Below the pieces are notes generated by a model. The model was given only the letters and a program-made list of their open reading frames with translations, searched no databases and had not been told where the DNA came from. This document shows, one piece after another, positions 24,608-36,257 of a stretch of 64,000 nt of DNA. The stretch covers positions 124,001-188,000 of the forward strand of contig JACKNK010000005.1 of NCBI GenBank assembly GCA_024234955.1. The letters are read 5' to 3'. Each line of letters begins with the position of its first letter. Within the stretch, counting starts at the first letter, position 1. The DNA comes from Gammaproteobacteria bacterium. Its GTDB lineage: Bacteria > Pseudomonadota > Gammaproteobacteria > JACKNK01. The translations under genes and the position numbers were made by a program.

Positions 24608-25837
24608 ATGGCGAAAAAGGCCCCTGAAGTCGTCAACGAAGACATCTTTCTTTGGGAAGGGGTCGACAAACGTGGCGACAAACTCAAGGGCGAGCTGGTC
24701 GGCAAGACCATCAGCCTGGTCAAAGCCGAACTGCGCCGCCAGGGCATCACCCCGGAAAAGGTTCGCAAGAAGCCGAAACCGTTGTTCGGGGGCAGCAAGA
24801 AGAAAATCAAGAGCCATGACATTGCGGTGTTCTCCCGCCAGATGTCGGCGATGATCAACGCGGGGGTGCCCCTGGTGCAGGCGGTGGACATCGTCGGGCA
24901 GGGTCACGACAACCCGTCCATGCGCGATCTGCTGATTCGCATCAAGACCGACGTATCCGGCGGTTCGACCCTGGCGAACGCGATGTCCAAGCATCCGGAA
25001 TACTTCGACGAGCTGTATTGCAATCTGGTGGAGGCCGGTGAGCGGGCCGGTGTGCTCGACACCATGATGGAGCGTATCTCCGTCTACAAGGAAAAGACGG
25101 AATCCATGAAGGCCAAGATCAAGAAGGCGATGTTCTACCCCATCGCGGTGTTGTCCGTCGCCTTCATCGTCACCCTGATCCTGCTGATCTTCGTGGTGCC
25201 CCAGTTCAAGGACCTGTTCGAAGGATTCGGCGGCGAACTGCCGGCGTTCACCCAGCTTGTGGTGAGCATGTCCGAGGCGGTGCAGGAGATCTGGTATCTG
25301 ATCGCCATCGGCGTATTCGGCGCCATCACCGGACTGAAAGCGGCGATCAAAGGGTCGAAGAGCTTCGCGCGCTCGGTCGAGCGCTTCAAAATGGGCATCC
25401 CCAATCTCGGACCGATCTTCAGAAAGGCCGCGATCGCCCGTTTTGCGCGCACCCTCTCGACCATGTTCGCCGCCGGCGTACCGCTGCTCGAAGCGCTGGA
25501 ATCCGTTGCCGGCGCCACTGGCAACCTGATCTACTACGATGCGGTCATGCGCATCCGTGAGGACGTCGCGGTCGGTCAGCGGCTGCAACTGGCGATGTAC
25601 AAGACCCAACTGTTCCCGCCTTTGGTGACTCAGATGGTGGGCATCGGCGAAGAAGCCGGTGCGCTCGATGAAATGCTCAGCAAGGTCGCCGACTTCTTCG
25701 AGGAGGAGGTAGACAATGCCGTGGATGGAATCAGCGCCCTGATGGAACCGTTCATCATGGTGTTCCTTGCCGTCATTCTCGGTGGCCTGGTGCTCGCGAT
25801 GTACCTGCCGATCTTCAACATGGGCGACGTAATGTGA
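24608..25837 (+). CDS. pilC: Type IV pilus inner-membrane platform protein PilC
   Basis: 409 aa with two GspF domains and three membrane segments. Typical motifs: FSRQMSAMINAGVPLVQAV, YCNLVEAGERAGVLDTMM, FARTLSTMFAAGVPLLEALE and MVGIGEEAGALDEMLSKVA. PilC is the inner-membrane platform that PilB turns or clamps during pilin addition. It lies between pilB and pilD in the standard order. Confidence 0.97.
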   Translation: MAKKAPEVVNEDIFLWEGVDKRGDKLKGELVGKTISLVKAELRRQGITPEKVRKKPKPLFGGSKKKIKSHDIAVFSRQMSAMINAGVPLVQAVDIVGQGHDNPSMRDLLIRIKTDVSGGSTLANAMSKHPEYFDELYCNLVEAGERAGVLDTMMERISVYKEKTESMKAKIKKAMFYPIAVLSVAFIVTLILLIFVVPQFKDLFEGFGGELPAFTQLVVSMSEAVQEIWYLIAIGVFGAITGLKAAIKGSKSFARSVERFKMGIPNLGPIFRKAAIARFARTLSTMFAAGVPLLEALESVAGATGNLIYYDAVMRIREDVAVGQRLQLAMYKTQLFPPLVTQMVGIGEEAGALDEMLSKVADFFEEEVDNAVDGISALMEPFIMVFLAVILGGLVLAMYLPIFNMGDVM

Positions 25838-25871
25838 GCCCGACTCCCTCCTCCGACTGCTGGAAGCCCGG

Positions 25872-26738
25872 ATGCCCGAAGCCCTGAACCACCCCGTCGT
25901 ATTCATCGTCGTCGCCGTGTTGTTCGGCCTCATCATTGGCAGCTTCATCAATGTCGTGGCCTACCGGCTTCCGATCATGCTGGAACGGCAATGGCGTTCG
26001 CAGTGTCTGGAACTGCTGGAGCAGGAACCCGAGGAAGACCTCGACGGGACCTACAACCTCGTGGTGCCGGAATCGCGTTGCCCCTCCTGCGACACCCCGA
26101 TCAAGCCCTGGCACAACATCCCGGTGTTCGGCTGGCTGTTCCTGCGCGGTCGTTGCAGCCATTGCGGAACCGAGATCTCGCTCTACTACCCGTTGGTCGA
26201 ACTGACTGGCGGCGTACTCGCCGGCATCGTTGCCTGGCAGGTCGGACCGGGCATCGAAGCGATGATCGTGATGGCCTTCACCTGGACCCTGCTCGCCCTG
26301 GCGGTGATCGACCTGCGCGAGCAACTGTTGCCGGACACCATCACCCTGCCGCTGCTCTGGGCCGGGCTCGTCGTCAGCCTGTTCGGGTATTTCGTGGAAG
26401 TGCAGTCGGCGGTGATCGGCGCGATCGCAGGCTATGTGACCCTGTGGATCGTCTACTGGGTCTTCCGCTTACTCACTGGCAAGGAAGGTCTGGGTTACGG
26501 CGACTTCAAACTGTTCGCCGCGTTCGGGGCCTGGATGGGCTGGCAGGCCTTGCCGGTCATCATCGTGATGTCGTCCGTGGTCGGTGCGGTGGTCGGTGTC
26601 ACCCTGATGCTGGTGAACTCAAAAGGCTGGGGGCAGCGCCTGCCATTCGGCCCCTTCCTCGCCGGTGCCGCCTGGCTGACGCTGATCTGGGGCGACGAGC
26701 TGCTCGACACCTATTACAGCCTGTTCGGCATTCTCTGA
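25872..26738 (+). CDS. pilD: Prepilin peptidase / N-methyltransferase PilD
   Basis: 288 aa, an inner-membrane aspartic protease that cleaves prepilin leader peptides and N-methylates the new N-terminus. The cytoplasmic zinc loop has CPSCDTPIKPWHNIPV and CSHCG. The catalytic aspartates are in LALAVIDLREQLLPDTI and KEGLGYGDFKLFAAFGAW. About eight membrane segments. coaE follows 4 bp after the stop, as in many gammaproteobacteria. Confidence 0.96.
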   Translation: MPEALNHPVVFIVVAVLFGLIIGSFINVVAYRLPIMLERQWRSQCLELLEQEPEEDLDGTYNLVVPESRCPSCDTPIKPWHNIPVFGWLFLRGRCSHCGTEISLYYPLVELTGGVLAGIVAWQVGPGIEAMIVMAFTWTLLALAVIDLREQLLPDTITLPLLWAGLVVSLFGYFVEVQSAVIGAIAGYVTLWIVYWVFRLLTGKEGLGYGDFKLFAAFGAWMGWQALPVIIVMSSVVGAVVGVTLMLVNSKGWGQRLPFGPFLAGAAWLTLIWGDELLDTYYSLFGIL

Positions 26739-26742
26739 CGCA

Positions 26743-27339
26743 ATGCCGTTGCGGATCGGACTGACCGGCGGTATCGGCGCCGGAAAAACAGCCGTCTCGG
26801 ACCGCTTCGCCGCGTTGGGCATTCCGATCATCGATACCGACCAGATCAGTCGCGATCTCGTCACCCCCGGGCAACCTGCACTCGGTGCGATTGCAACGCA
26901 ATTTGGCGAATCGGTGATCTCTTCGGACGGAAACCTGAATCGTGCAGCGCTTCGTCAACGCATCTTCGCCGACACCCACGCACGTCGCGAGCTCGAAGCG
27001 ATCCTGCATCCCCGGATCCGCGCGGAAGTCGCACAACGCATTTCAGAACGTCTCGAGCCCTACCTGATCGTCGTGGTCCCGCTGTTGTTCGAATCCGGGT
27101 TCGACGATCTGGTCGATCGTATTCTCGTCGTGGACGTTCCCGAAGACATCCAGCGTGCGCGGGTACTGGCACGAGATGGCGGCGAGCCGACACAGATCGA
27201 TCGCATCATCGGTGCCCAGATCGCGCGCACGGAACGCCTGTCCCGTGCCGACGACGTGATTGTGAACACCGCCCAGCCAGACGCGCTGGACCCGCAGATC
27301 GAACAACTGCACCAACGCTATCTGGGGATGGCGACGTAG
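26743..27339 (+). CDS. coaE: Dephospho-CoA kinase
   Basis: 198 aa, catalysing the last step of coenzyme A synthesis (phosphorylation of the ribose 3'-OH). The P-loop GLTGGIGAGKTAVSDRFA is at the N-terminus; IIDTDQISRDLV and VVPLLFESGFDDLVDRILVV are further family motifs. Placement after pilD is usual for this lineage. It converges with the GCS2-like gene across a 29-bp gap without an obvious terminator. Confidence 0.95.
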   Translation: MPLRIGLTGGIGAGKTAVSDRFAALGIPIIDTDQISRDLVTPGQPALGAIATQFGESVISSDGNLNRAALRQRIFADTHARRELEAILHPRIRAEVAQRISERLEPYLIVVVPLLFESGFDDLVDRILVVDVPEDIQRARVLARDGGEPTQIDRIIGAQIARTERLSRADDVIVNTAQPDALDPQIEQLHQRYLGMAT

Positions 27340-27368
27340 CCCATATCGCGACCCTTCATGGCCCCGCC

Positions 27369-28823
27369 TCATTCGCCCGGCAGCGGCCACTCATGAACCG
27401 GCAATCCGGATCGCTGATGGGCGCGATAGGCCTGCACCAGTTGCGGCATTTCCGCGCCACACATTTCCGCACAATGACGCTGCCACCACGCCCCGGTGCG
27501 CCGGGTGCGCACCCGGCGTTCGATCACCCCGAGGAAGCGCGCGGCATCCTCGGCATCGATGTCCAGACGCGCCAGGCCGGACGCCGCGCGCGGCAGCAGT
27601 TCATCCAGAATCAGGCCTTGCAGATCGTTGCGTACACCGTCGAACCAGACTACATGCGCATCCAGGCCATGACGTGCGGCCGTGTAGAAATTATCCCGCG
27701 CCAGGGAAAACGGCAGATCGGCCTCCGGCTCGCGCATGGACTCCGCCAGTTCGGTGATCAGCCCGTAGAACAAGGCGGCGTTGGCCACCGTATCGATGAC
27801 GCTCGGCCCGGCAGCGATGACCCGATGCTCGATACGAAGATGCGGACTGCCATCGTCATCGAGACCGACCAGGGGACGGTTCCACCGCCAGATCGTGCCG
27901 TTATGCAGGCGCAGATGCGCCAATGCGGCGGGGTATTTGTCAACCTCGATCGGTAACAGTGGCGGGTAGCAATCCCGGTTTTCCCGGAAACAAGCCAGCA
28001 GATCGCCTTCGGCATACCCGCTACCGAATCCAACCCGGCGGAACTCGGCGCCATCGCATCCGGTATTGGCAGGCACTTCGACCGCCTGCTCGAACAAGGG
28101 AATCCGGGTCTCCTCCCAAAGCTGGTGACCAAACAGCCAGGGGGAGTTGGCGCCGACCGCGACCGTCACTGCAGACACCATCTGCGCGACGTTGTAATAA
28201 CGTGCCGCCTTGGTCGGCGTCACCTGCAGATGCAGCTGCAAGGAGGTGGTGGCCGCTTCCAGCATCACGTCGCGATGCGAGGTCCGCAACGGTTGCCGAC
28301 CCTCGATATTCAGTTCCAGCGGGCGCCCTTCGCGCATCCGCAACACCTGCTGATTGAGCGCCCGGTAGCGCTGCATCTCGGACATGTTCTCGAGACTCAG
28401 TTCCGCCTCCTGCGCGGTCGGCAAGGTCCCGATCATCAGCACGTCGAGCCCTAGATCAGCCGCGATTCGCTCGCTGGCACGCCAGGAACGTTCCAGTTCG
28501 GCATGCATCGCGGCCAGGGCATCGCCGCTGAGACGTCGCGGCAGACTGTTCAGTTCGATGTTGAAACGCGCCAGCTCGGGAAACACCAGCAGCTCGCGGT
28601 ATCGCTCGTTGGCCCGCTCGAGAAAATCCCGGTTACGGGGTACCGGATAGCCGTCGGCGTCGATCAGCCAGGCTTCGATCTCATACCCGGCCACATGTGG
28701 GGCAGGCGGAAATCGACCCTCGTTCCACCATCGCTCGAGCAGAGCGGTCTCGATGCGCAGGCGCTCGCGGAACTGTTGAAAATCGTGGGGACGGAAGACG
28801 CTTTGCGAGATCTCCTGTCCCAC
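27369..28823 (-). CDS. Glutamate-cysteine ligase-like protein (GCS2/COG2170 type)
   Basis: 484 aa. The carboxylate-amine ligase fold of the GCS2 family is recognisable (AGYEIEAWLIDADG, ARFNIELNSLPRRL, RYYNVAQMVSAVTVAVGANSPWLFG, LRIEHRVIAAGPSVIDTVANA). Family members ligate glutamate to cysteine or to another amine, so the true substrate is open. The GTG start lies 4 bp after the murU stop, so it is probably co-transcribed with amgK and murU, which handle cell-wall sugars. Confidence 0.75.
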   Translation of the reverse strand: MGQEISQSVFRPHDFQQFRERLRIETALLERWWNEGRFPPAPHVAGYEIEAWLIDADGYPVPRNRDFLERANERYRELLVFPELARFNIELNSLPRRLSGDALAAMHAELERSWRASERIAADLGLDVLMIGTLPTAQEAELSLENMSEMQRYRALNQQVLRMREGRPLELNIEGRQPLRTSHRDVMLEAATTSLQLHLQVTPTKAARYYNVAQMVSAVTVAVGANSPWLFGHQLWEETRIPLFEQAVEVPANTGCDGAEFRRVGFGSGYAEGDLLACFRENRDCYPPLLPIEVDKYPAALAHLRLHNGTIWRWNRPLVGLDDDGSPHLRIEHRVIAAGPSVIDTVANAALFYGLITELAESMREPEADLPFSLARDNFYTAARHGLDAHVVWFDGVRNDLQGLILDELLPRAASGLARLDIDAEDAARFLGVIERRVRTRRTGAWWQRHCAEMCGAEMPQLVQAYRAHQRSGLPVHEWPLPGE

Positions 28824-28827
28824 CGGA

Positions 28828-30517
<1,690 letters not shown>

Positions 30518-30551
30518 GTACCACTCTCCTCGGCGATCCCCAATCGTCGCG

Positions 30552-30557
30552 ACTATA
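30552..30557 (-). promoter_or_regulatory. Putative -10 element for amgK-murU
   Basis: TATAGT on the minus strand, 35-40 bp upstream of the amgK start in the amgK-lptD intergenic region. No clear -35 is seen. I could not identify a convincing sigmaE-type promoter for lptD in the same region. Confidence 0.35.
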
Positions 30558-30660
30558 GCCTACGCATACCGGCATCGACCTCATCGACAACATTGAACGG
30601 AAGGGGCGGCTGTGACATCGTTGCGGTCATTTTTCCGCCCTACCGCTGCGATCCGACACC

Positions 30661-33600
30661 GTGCCCCGACAAAGCCGCAAGCTCCGCCTGTTGATCCTCG
30701 CGACCCTCGCCTCGACCGGCGCCTCCACCAGTTTCATGGTGCAGGCCGGTCCGACCGCCTGGTCCTGTCAAACCGATCCCGCCACCGGGGGCTGGTCCTG
30801 CAATCAGAGCGGCGACAAGGCGCAAGCGGCCAAAGCCGTCCGCATGGCGCAACAGGCAGCGGGCGTCGCGGAACTCAGCGACGAACAGATCGAGATCGCG
30901 ACCTCATTACCGCGCACCGCAACCCCGGCAACCACCACCCCATTGGCGGAATCCATGGCTGCCGCGCGGATCACTCGCGAGCAGTCGGCATCGCCGGCAA
31001 CGCCAACAGCAACGGCAACGGCAGAACCCGTTGCCGACACCGATTCCGGGATCGCGCCACAAATCGTTACTGCCTCGGAAGCGAATCCGGACACAACCCC
31101 AGACACAACTCCAGACACAACCCCGATTGAAGCGGCCCAATCCCACGCCGCCCCGATCGAACCCAGCGACGTCATACCCGCGCAGAGCAAACCGGCCCCA
31201 CTCGCTGCCGTTGAACGCCGGGTCATCGACCTTTCCGCAAAACCGGCGGTGCTTGCCACCGAGGCGTCTCCGCCTGACTCCCCCGAAACGCCACAGCCGA
31301 CGCCAGAGGTGCAAGCCCTAAAGGTCGCAACAGCGCGACTGCCTGAGTCGCCGGATGAGCAGAAACAGGATGCCGCCTCGCCGACACCCGCTCCGACGGA
31401 TGAAGCCCGCAACGCAAACTCCGCAGATGTCATCGACCAGCCCACGGACACAGGCGTAACCGAGGCCTCCGTCGCCGCCAACGACCCATATGGTCTGACG
31501 CGCCGCGCGGGTCAGGTGAGTGACGCGGAGATCGCAGATCTGCAAGCCGCGCAACGCCTGCTCGATCTCGGCCAGGCCGACGAATCTCACAGCGTCAGTC
31601 CGGCCTTGCAGCGCCTCAAGCAAGCATCTCTGGAGACGCAGTCGGACAGCGCCTCCCAAATTCCGGCTTCGATCGATGATCATGTCCCCGGAGACTGGCC
31701 GGCAGACTTGTTCGATGATTCGCTGCCGCCGATCCCCGACCATGTCGCGATTGGCGACATTGACACCTATCCGGAAATCGACAATCGCCGGGCCTGGGCG
31801 CTATGCGGTACGAACAACGACCCGAGCATGACCCGTGACGTCCCGGTCCAGGCTGTGCCCAATCGGGAATCGTTGCCAACCTACGCCACCGCTGACGATG
31901 TCCAGGGCAAACGTCAGAAGTACTACACCCTGTTCGGCGACGCCGAACTGCGTCGGGGCGACCAGCTCCTGCAAGGCGACATCATCCATTACGACGCCAC
32001 CACCGAACGTGCCGACGCCGAAGGCAACGTACGCTATCGGGAAGCCGGCCTGGCGATGGACAGCGACTGGGGCTACCTGGTCATGGCCAACGACACCGGC
32101 GAATTTGGCCGCAGCAACTATTACATGCCCGAACGGCATGGTCGCGGCACCGCCGAACATGTCGATGTCAATTCGCGCACCCTCATGGAAGGGCAGACCA
32201 CCACATACACAACCTGTAATTACGGGGTGGATTCCTGGTATCTGGACAGCGCTGAACTGGAACTCGACCGCGCCAACGGTGTCGGGACCGCGACTAACGC
32301 CTGGGTAATGATTCACGGCATCCCCGTGGCATACACGCCGTGGATCACTTTCCCGATCGATGATCGCCGCAAATCCGGCCTTTTACCGCCGTCATACGGT
32401 TCATCGGATATTAACGGGGCAGAAGTCACCGTTCCGTTCTACTGGAATATCGCACCGCACCGAGATGCCACGATCATTCCCACCTATTACGAAAACCGGG
32501 GCGTGCGCGTAGACACGCTTTTCCGTTACCTGAATCCGGAAAGCAGTGGTCTGATCGTTGCAGACGTCCTCGCCGATGACGATATCTATGGCAAGGATCG
32601 CGGCTTCTTTCATCTCGATCATAAAGCGACCCTGTCGTCTAACCTGCTCCTCGATGTTTACGGATCTCACGTCAGTGACCGATTCTTCCTGAAGGACTTT
32701 GCGGATACCTACTTCAATTCCGACACAACGTATCTGCAGCGCTATGCCAAGCTAACCTGGTCTCCGGAAGACTGGCTGATTACCGGTCGTATTCATGAAG
32801 ACGTGCTGATCGACACCACCATCCCGACAACAAGTCGCCCGTATCGACTGCTCCCGGACGTCACTGCGAGCACCTCACACTTCGATATAGACACCGGTCT
32901 GGAGTACAACTTCGACTCCCGCATGACCTATTTCCAGAACGCATCCCGTCTGGAATCCGGCCGCATCAATCTCAATCCGGTCGTCCGCATGCCGTTTCGA
33001 GAGAGTTATGGCTTTGTCACCCCGGAGATCACGCTCAATCACACGCAATGGCACCTCAACACGGGCAATATCGGGAGCGCCGATGAACATCAATACCTGA
33101 CAGTCCCGAGTTTTGCGGTCGATTCAGGCATGTACTTCGACAAGGAATTCGCATTTGCCGGGACATCGCTGATTCACACCATCGAGCCAAGGTTGCGGTA
33201 TACGTTCACCCCCAACACAGACCAGTCCACCCGACCACTTTTTGACAGCGGCCTGCAAGGCATAACCTATTCAAATCTGTTCCTGAACAACCGCTTCTCT
33301 GGCGGGGATCGTGTCGGCGACGCAAACCAGATCGCAGCCGGAGTGACCACGCGACTGCAACAGGAAACTGGCACCGATCTGGCGACACTCTCCTTCGGCG
33401 AGCTGTTTTACCTCGACGATCGCGAGGTCAACATCGGACCTCAAACCGATGCCGACCGTGCGGCGAACTCAGATTTCGTCGCCGAACTCACCGCATCACT
33501 GCCTTTCGGGATCCAGGCCAGCAACACCTTGCTCTGGGATCACAAACGCAACAAGACTCGCACCAACAACTGGTACCTGAGCTACTCACAAGGACCGGAG

Positions 33601-33939
33601 CAGTACATCCGCTACAGCTATAGCCATACGAGCGACTACATTCGTGAGTCGCAGGTCGATATAGCGTGGCCAATCAGCTCTCGTTGGCACGGCATTGCCA
33701 GCTGGAATCGCGACGATCTGCGCAATCAGGACATCCAGTCAACACTTGGCCTGGAATACGAAACCTGCTGCTGGGCGGTCCGTTTCGTGGCAGAAACGAA
33801 GTACGACCAGTATTCCACTTCCCAGGGTACCGCCACGCTTGAAGACGTCACCTCTTTCATGTTCCAGCTGGAACTCAAGGGGCTCGCAGGACTGGGTAAC
33901 GACGTGAAAAAACTCTTCGGCTCAAGCGCCTACTACTAA
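30661..33939 (+). CDS. lptD: LPS-assembly outer-membrane protein LptD with extended N-terminal region
   Basis: 1092 aa, longer than E. coli LptD (about 780). It starts at a GTG with a signal peptide (about 1-29). The mature N-terminus has a paired motif AWSCQTDPATGGWSC (Cys36, Cys47), as in Pseudomonas. A low-complexity Ala/Pro/Thr-rich linker follows, to about residue 360, including the tandem DTTPDTTPDTTP near 31091-31122. The OstA-like domain begins after Cys382, and a long beta-barrel ends the protein with the conserved YETCCWAV pair. LptD inserts LPS into the outer leaflet, and its disulfides need these cysteines. surA follows 7 bp later. Confidence 0.96.
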   Translation: MPRQSRKLRLLILATLASTGASTSFMVQAGPTAWSCQTDPATGGWSCNQSGDKAQAAKAVRMAQQAAGVAELSDEQIEIATSLPRTATPATTTPLAESMAAARITREQSASPATPTATATAEPVADTDSGIAPQIVTASEANPDTTPDTTPDTTPIEAAQSHAAPIEPSDVIPAQSKPAPLAAVERRVIDLSAKPAVLATEASPPDSPETPQPTPEVQALKVATARLPESPDEQKQDAASPTPAPTDEARNANSADVIDQPTDTGVTEASVAANDPYGLTRRAGQVSDAEIADLQAAQRLLDLGQADESHSVSPALQRLKQASLETQSDSASQIPASIDDHVPGDWPADLFDDSLPPIPDHVAIGDIDTYPEIDNRRAWALCGTNNDPSMTRDVPVQAVPNRESLPTYATADDVQGKRQKYYTLFGDAELRRGDQLLQGDIIHYDATTERADAEGNVRYREAGLAMDSDWGYLVMANDTGEFGRSNYYMPERHGRGTAEHVDVNSRTLMEGQTTTYTTCNYGVDSWYLDSAELELDRANGVGTATNAWVMIHGIPVAYTPWITFPIDDRRKSGLLPPSYGSSDINGAEVTVPFYWNIAPHRDATIIPTYYENRGVRVDTLFRYLNPESSGLIVADVLADDDIYGKDRGFFHLDHKATLSSNLLLDVYGSHVSDRFFLKDFADTYFNSDTTYLQRYAKLTWSPEDWLITGRIHEDVLIDTTIPTTSRPYRLLPDVTASTSHFDIDTGLEYNFDSRMTYFQNASRLESGRINLNPVVRMPFRESYGFVTPEITLNHTQWHLNTGNIGSADEHQYLTVPSFAVDSGMYFDKEFAFAGTSLIHTIEPRLRYTFTPNTDQSTRPLFDSGLQGITYSNLFLNNRFSGGDRVGDANQIAAGVTTRLQQETGTDLATLSFGELFYLDDREVNIGPQTDADRAANSDFVAELTASLPFGIQASNTLLWDHKRNKTRTNNWYLSYSQGPEQYIRYSYSHTSDYIRESQVDIAWPISSRWHGIASWNRDDLRNQDIQSTLGLEYETCCWAVRFVAETKYDQYSTSQGTATLEDVTSFMFQLELKGLAGLGNDVKKLFGSSAYY

Positions 33940-33946
33940 TGAATCC

Positions 33947-35275
33947 ATGAGAAATTACCGCAAAATCCTCTCCGGGCTGATTCTTGCTCTGGCTGCACTC
34001 TCACTATCACTCAGCAGTCATGCCCGTCTGCCGGGCGATGACCCGGATTCCGGCCTTGAAGCGCTCGACTTCATCGTTGCCGTGGTCAACGACGACGTCG
34101 TCCTGGCCAGCGAGCTCAAGGATCACCTGCGCACCGTCATCGGCGACCTGCGCCGTCGCGGAGCACAAATTCCGGCCCCTGAGGTTTTGCACAAGCAGGT
34201 GCTCGACCGGATCGTGCTGACCCGTCTGCAATTGCAGGAAGCCGAACACAGCGGCATCCGTCTCGATGACGACACCCTGAACCGCGCCGTGCGCAACATC
34301 GCTCAGGAAAACGGTCTGAACCTGGCCGAATTCCGCACCGCGCTGCAGAAAGAAGGTTTCAGCTTCGCCAGTTTCCGGGAACAGATCCGTGACCAGTTGA
34401 TCATCGCCCGGCTTCGCCAACGCAAGGTCAACAACCGTATTACCGTGACACCCCAGGAAGTCGATGCCTTTCTCGCCACCCAGGAGAGCGCCGGCAACAA
34501 CTTCCGCGAATTTCACGTCGGGCACATTCTCATCAGCCTGCCTTCCCCGGCGTCCCCCGATCAGGTTGCCGAGGCACGCGCAAAGGCAGACGCGTTGGTC
34601 GTCGCATTGCGCGCCGGCAGCGATTTTGCTCAGGCGGCGATCGAAAACTCATCCGGGCAGCAAGCACTGGAAGGCGGCGACCTTGGCTGGCGCCCTGCGG
34701 CAGAAATCCCGGTAGTGCTGGCGGATCATGTCACCTCCCTGAAGGACGGCGAGATCAGCGATGCATTTCGTAGTCCGGCGGGTTATCACATCGTCAAATT
34801 GTTCGAGTCGCGCAGCACCCAGAGCATGATGGTTCAGCAAGTCCACGGCCGACACATCCTGATCAAGACCAATACCGTCATTACCGATCAGGAGGCCCGC
34901 CGTCGCCTCCAGATACTTCGTGAGCGCATCGAAAATGGCGAAGACTTCGCCATCCTGGCGCGCTCCAACTCCGACGACACCGGCTCTGCCGCGAAGGGGG
35001 GCGACCTGGGCTGGGTCAGTCCCGGTGAAATGGTCGAGAATTTCGAGAAGACCCTGTTCGGGCTCCCCAACGGTCAGATCAGCGAACCGTTCCAGTCCGA
35101 GTTTGGCTGGCATATCGCACAGGCCCTGGAACGTCGCGAGCACAACGCTGCACTGGATGTCATCCGTAACAAGGCATCCGAGCATCTGCGCAAGCGCAAG
35201 ACCGAGGAAGAGCTCGAACAATGGTTGCGCGAACTGCGTGACGACGCCTACATCGACTACCGGCTTGAACGCTGA
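33947..35275 (+). CDS. surA: Periplasmic chaperone / peptidyl-prolyl isomerase SurA
   Basis: 442 aa with a signal peptide (ending near [10 protein letters not shown]). An N-terminal chaperone domain ([15 protein letters not shown]...) is followed by two parvulin domains: [15 protein letters not shown]...GGDLGWRP and [14 protein letters not shown]...[12 protein letters not shown]. SurA escorts outer-membrane proteins, including LptD, across the periplasm. It sits between lptD and pdxA in the standard order; pdxA starts inside its last codons. Confidence 0.97.
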   Translation: MRNYRKILSGLILALAALSLSLSSHARLPGDDPDSGLEALDFIVAVVNDDVVLASELKDHLRTVIGDLRRRGAQIPAPEVLHKQVLDRIVLTRLQLQEAEHSGIRLDDDTLNRAVRNIAQENGLNLAEFRTALQKEGFSFASFREQIRDQLIIARLRQRKVNNRITVTPQEVDAFLATQESAGNNFREFHVGHILISLPSPASPDQVAEARAKADALVVALRAGSDFAQAAIENSSGQQALEGGDLGWRPAAEIPVVLADHVTSLKDGEISDAFRSPAGYHIVKLFESRSTQSMMVQQVHGRHILIKTNTVITDQEARRRLQILRERIENGEDFAILARSNSDDTGSAAKGGDLGWVSPGEMVENFEKTLFGLPNGQISEPFQSEFGWHIAQALERREHNAALDVIRNKASEHLRKRKTEEELEQWLRELRDDAYIDYRLER

Positions 35276-36257
35276 CGCACCCAGACCCCGGCTCGCATTC
35301 ACTCCCGGCGAACCCGCCGGGATCGGTCCGGATCTCGCGGTTGCCATCGCCACCCGGGACCTGCCTGCGACCCTGGTTGCCGTGGCAGATCCCGGACTCC
35401 TCGAGCGACGCGCACGGCAACTCAATCTGGACCTCAAGCTGCGTGAATTTGCGCCCGATGACCCAACCCAACCGGTTCCCAGCGGACAACTGCTGTTTCA
35501 CCGGGTCGCGTTGCGCCAACCGGAACAACCGGGCCACCTCAATGCGGTCAACGCGGAATACGTGCTCGACACCCTGCGTGCCGGCGTTGCGTTGTGTCGG
35601 CATGGCGCTTGCGATGGCCTGGTAACCGGCCCGGTCCACAAAGGCGTGATCAACGACGCCGGTGTGGCCTTTACCGGCCATACCGAATTCCTCGCCGAAC
35701 TCACCTCGGGGTATCCGGTGATGATGCTCGCGGCACCCGGGCTACGGGTCGCGCTTGCGACCACCCATCTGCCGTTGCACGCGGTCCCGGCGACCATCAC
35801 CCGCACCTTGCTCGAGCGGGTATTGCGCATCCTTGATCACGACCTGCGCACCCGTTTCGGGATTGCCCGGCCTCGTGTCCTGGTATGCGGGCTCAACCCG
35901 CATGCCGGTGAAGACGGGCATCTTGGCACCGAGGAAATCGACACCATCATCCCCGTCCTCGACGCCTTGCGTGAAGAAGGTCTCACCCTGATCGGCCCAT
36001 TGCCGGCGGACACCCTTTTCACCCCCCGAAACCTGCAGGACGCCGACGCGGTGCTCGCGATGTATCACGACCAGGGGCTGCCGGTGCTCAAGCACATGGG
36101 TTTCGGCAATGCGGTCAACATCACCCTTGGCCTGCCGATCGTTCGCACCTCGGTCGATCACGGCACCGCCCTCGATCTGGCCGGAACCGGACGTGCCGGG
36201 ATTGGCAGCCTGATCGCCGCGATCGACCAGGCCGTTGCGATGATTCCCCGCCCATGA
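35265..36257 (+). CDS. pdxA: 4-hydroxythreonine-4-phosphate dehydrogenase PdxA
   Basis: 330 aa, NAD-dependent oxidation of 4-phosphohydroxy-L-threonine in pyridoxal phosphate synthesis. Motifs: [18 protein letters not shown] at the N-terminus, [18 protein letters not shown] (metal-binding His), [15 protein letters not shown] and [15 protein letters not shown]. The only start that fits is a TTG overlapping the surA end by 11 nt; it gives a length matching E. coli PdxA (329). The much longer frame upstream runs inside surA and is a shadow. It overlaps rsmA by ATGA. Confidence 0.93.
   Translation: MNADAPRPRLAFTPGEPAGIGPDLAVAIATRDLPATLVAVADPGLLERRARQLNLDLKLREFAPDDPTQPVPSGQLLFHRVALRQPEQPGHLNAVNAEYVLDTLRAGVALCRHGACDGLVTGPVHKGVINDAGVAFTGHTEFLAELTSGYPVMMLAAPGLRVALATTHLPLHAVPATITRTLLERVLRILDHDLRTRFGIARPRVLVCGLNPHAGEDGHLGTEEIDTIIPVLDALREEGLTLIGPLPADTLFTPRNLQDADAVLAMYHDQGLPVLKHMGFGNAVNITLGLPIVRTSVDHGTALDLAGTGRAGIGSLIAAIDQAVAMIPRP

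Noticed and set aside
34920..36257. 445-aa form of PdxA beginning inside surA
   Set aside because: The first 115 codons are an out-of-frame reading of surA without PdxA homology; the TTG at 35265 gives the family length.
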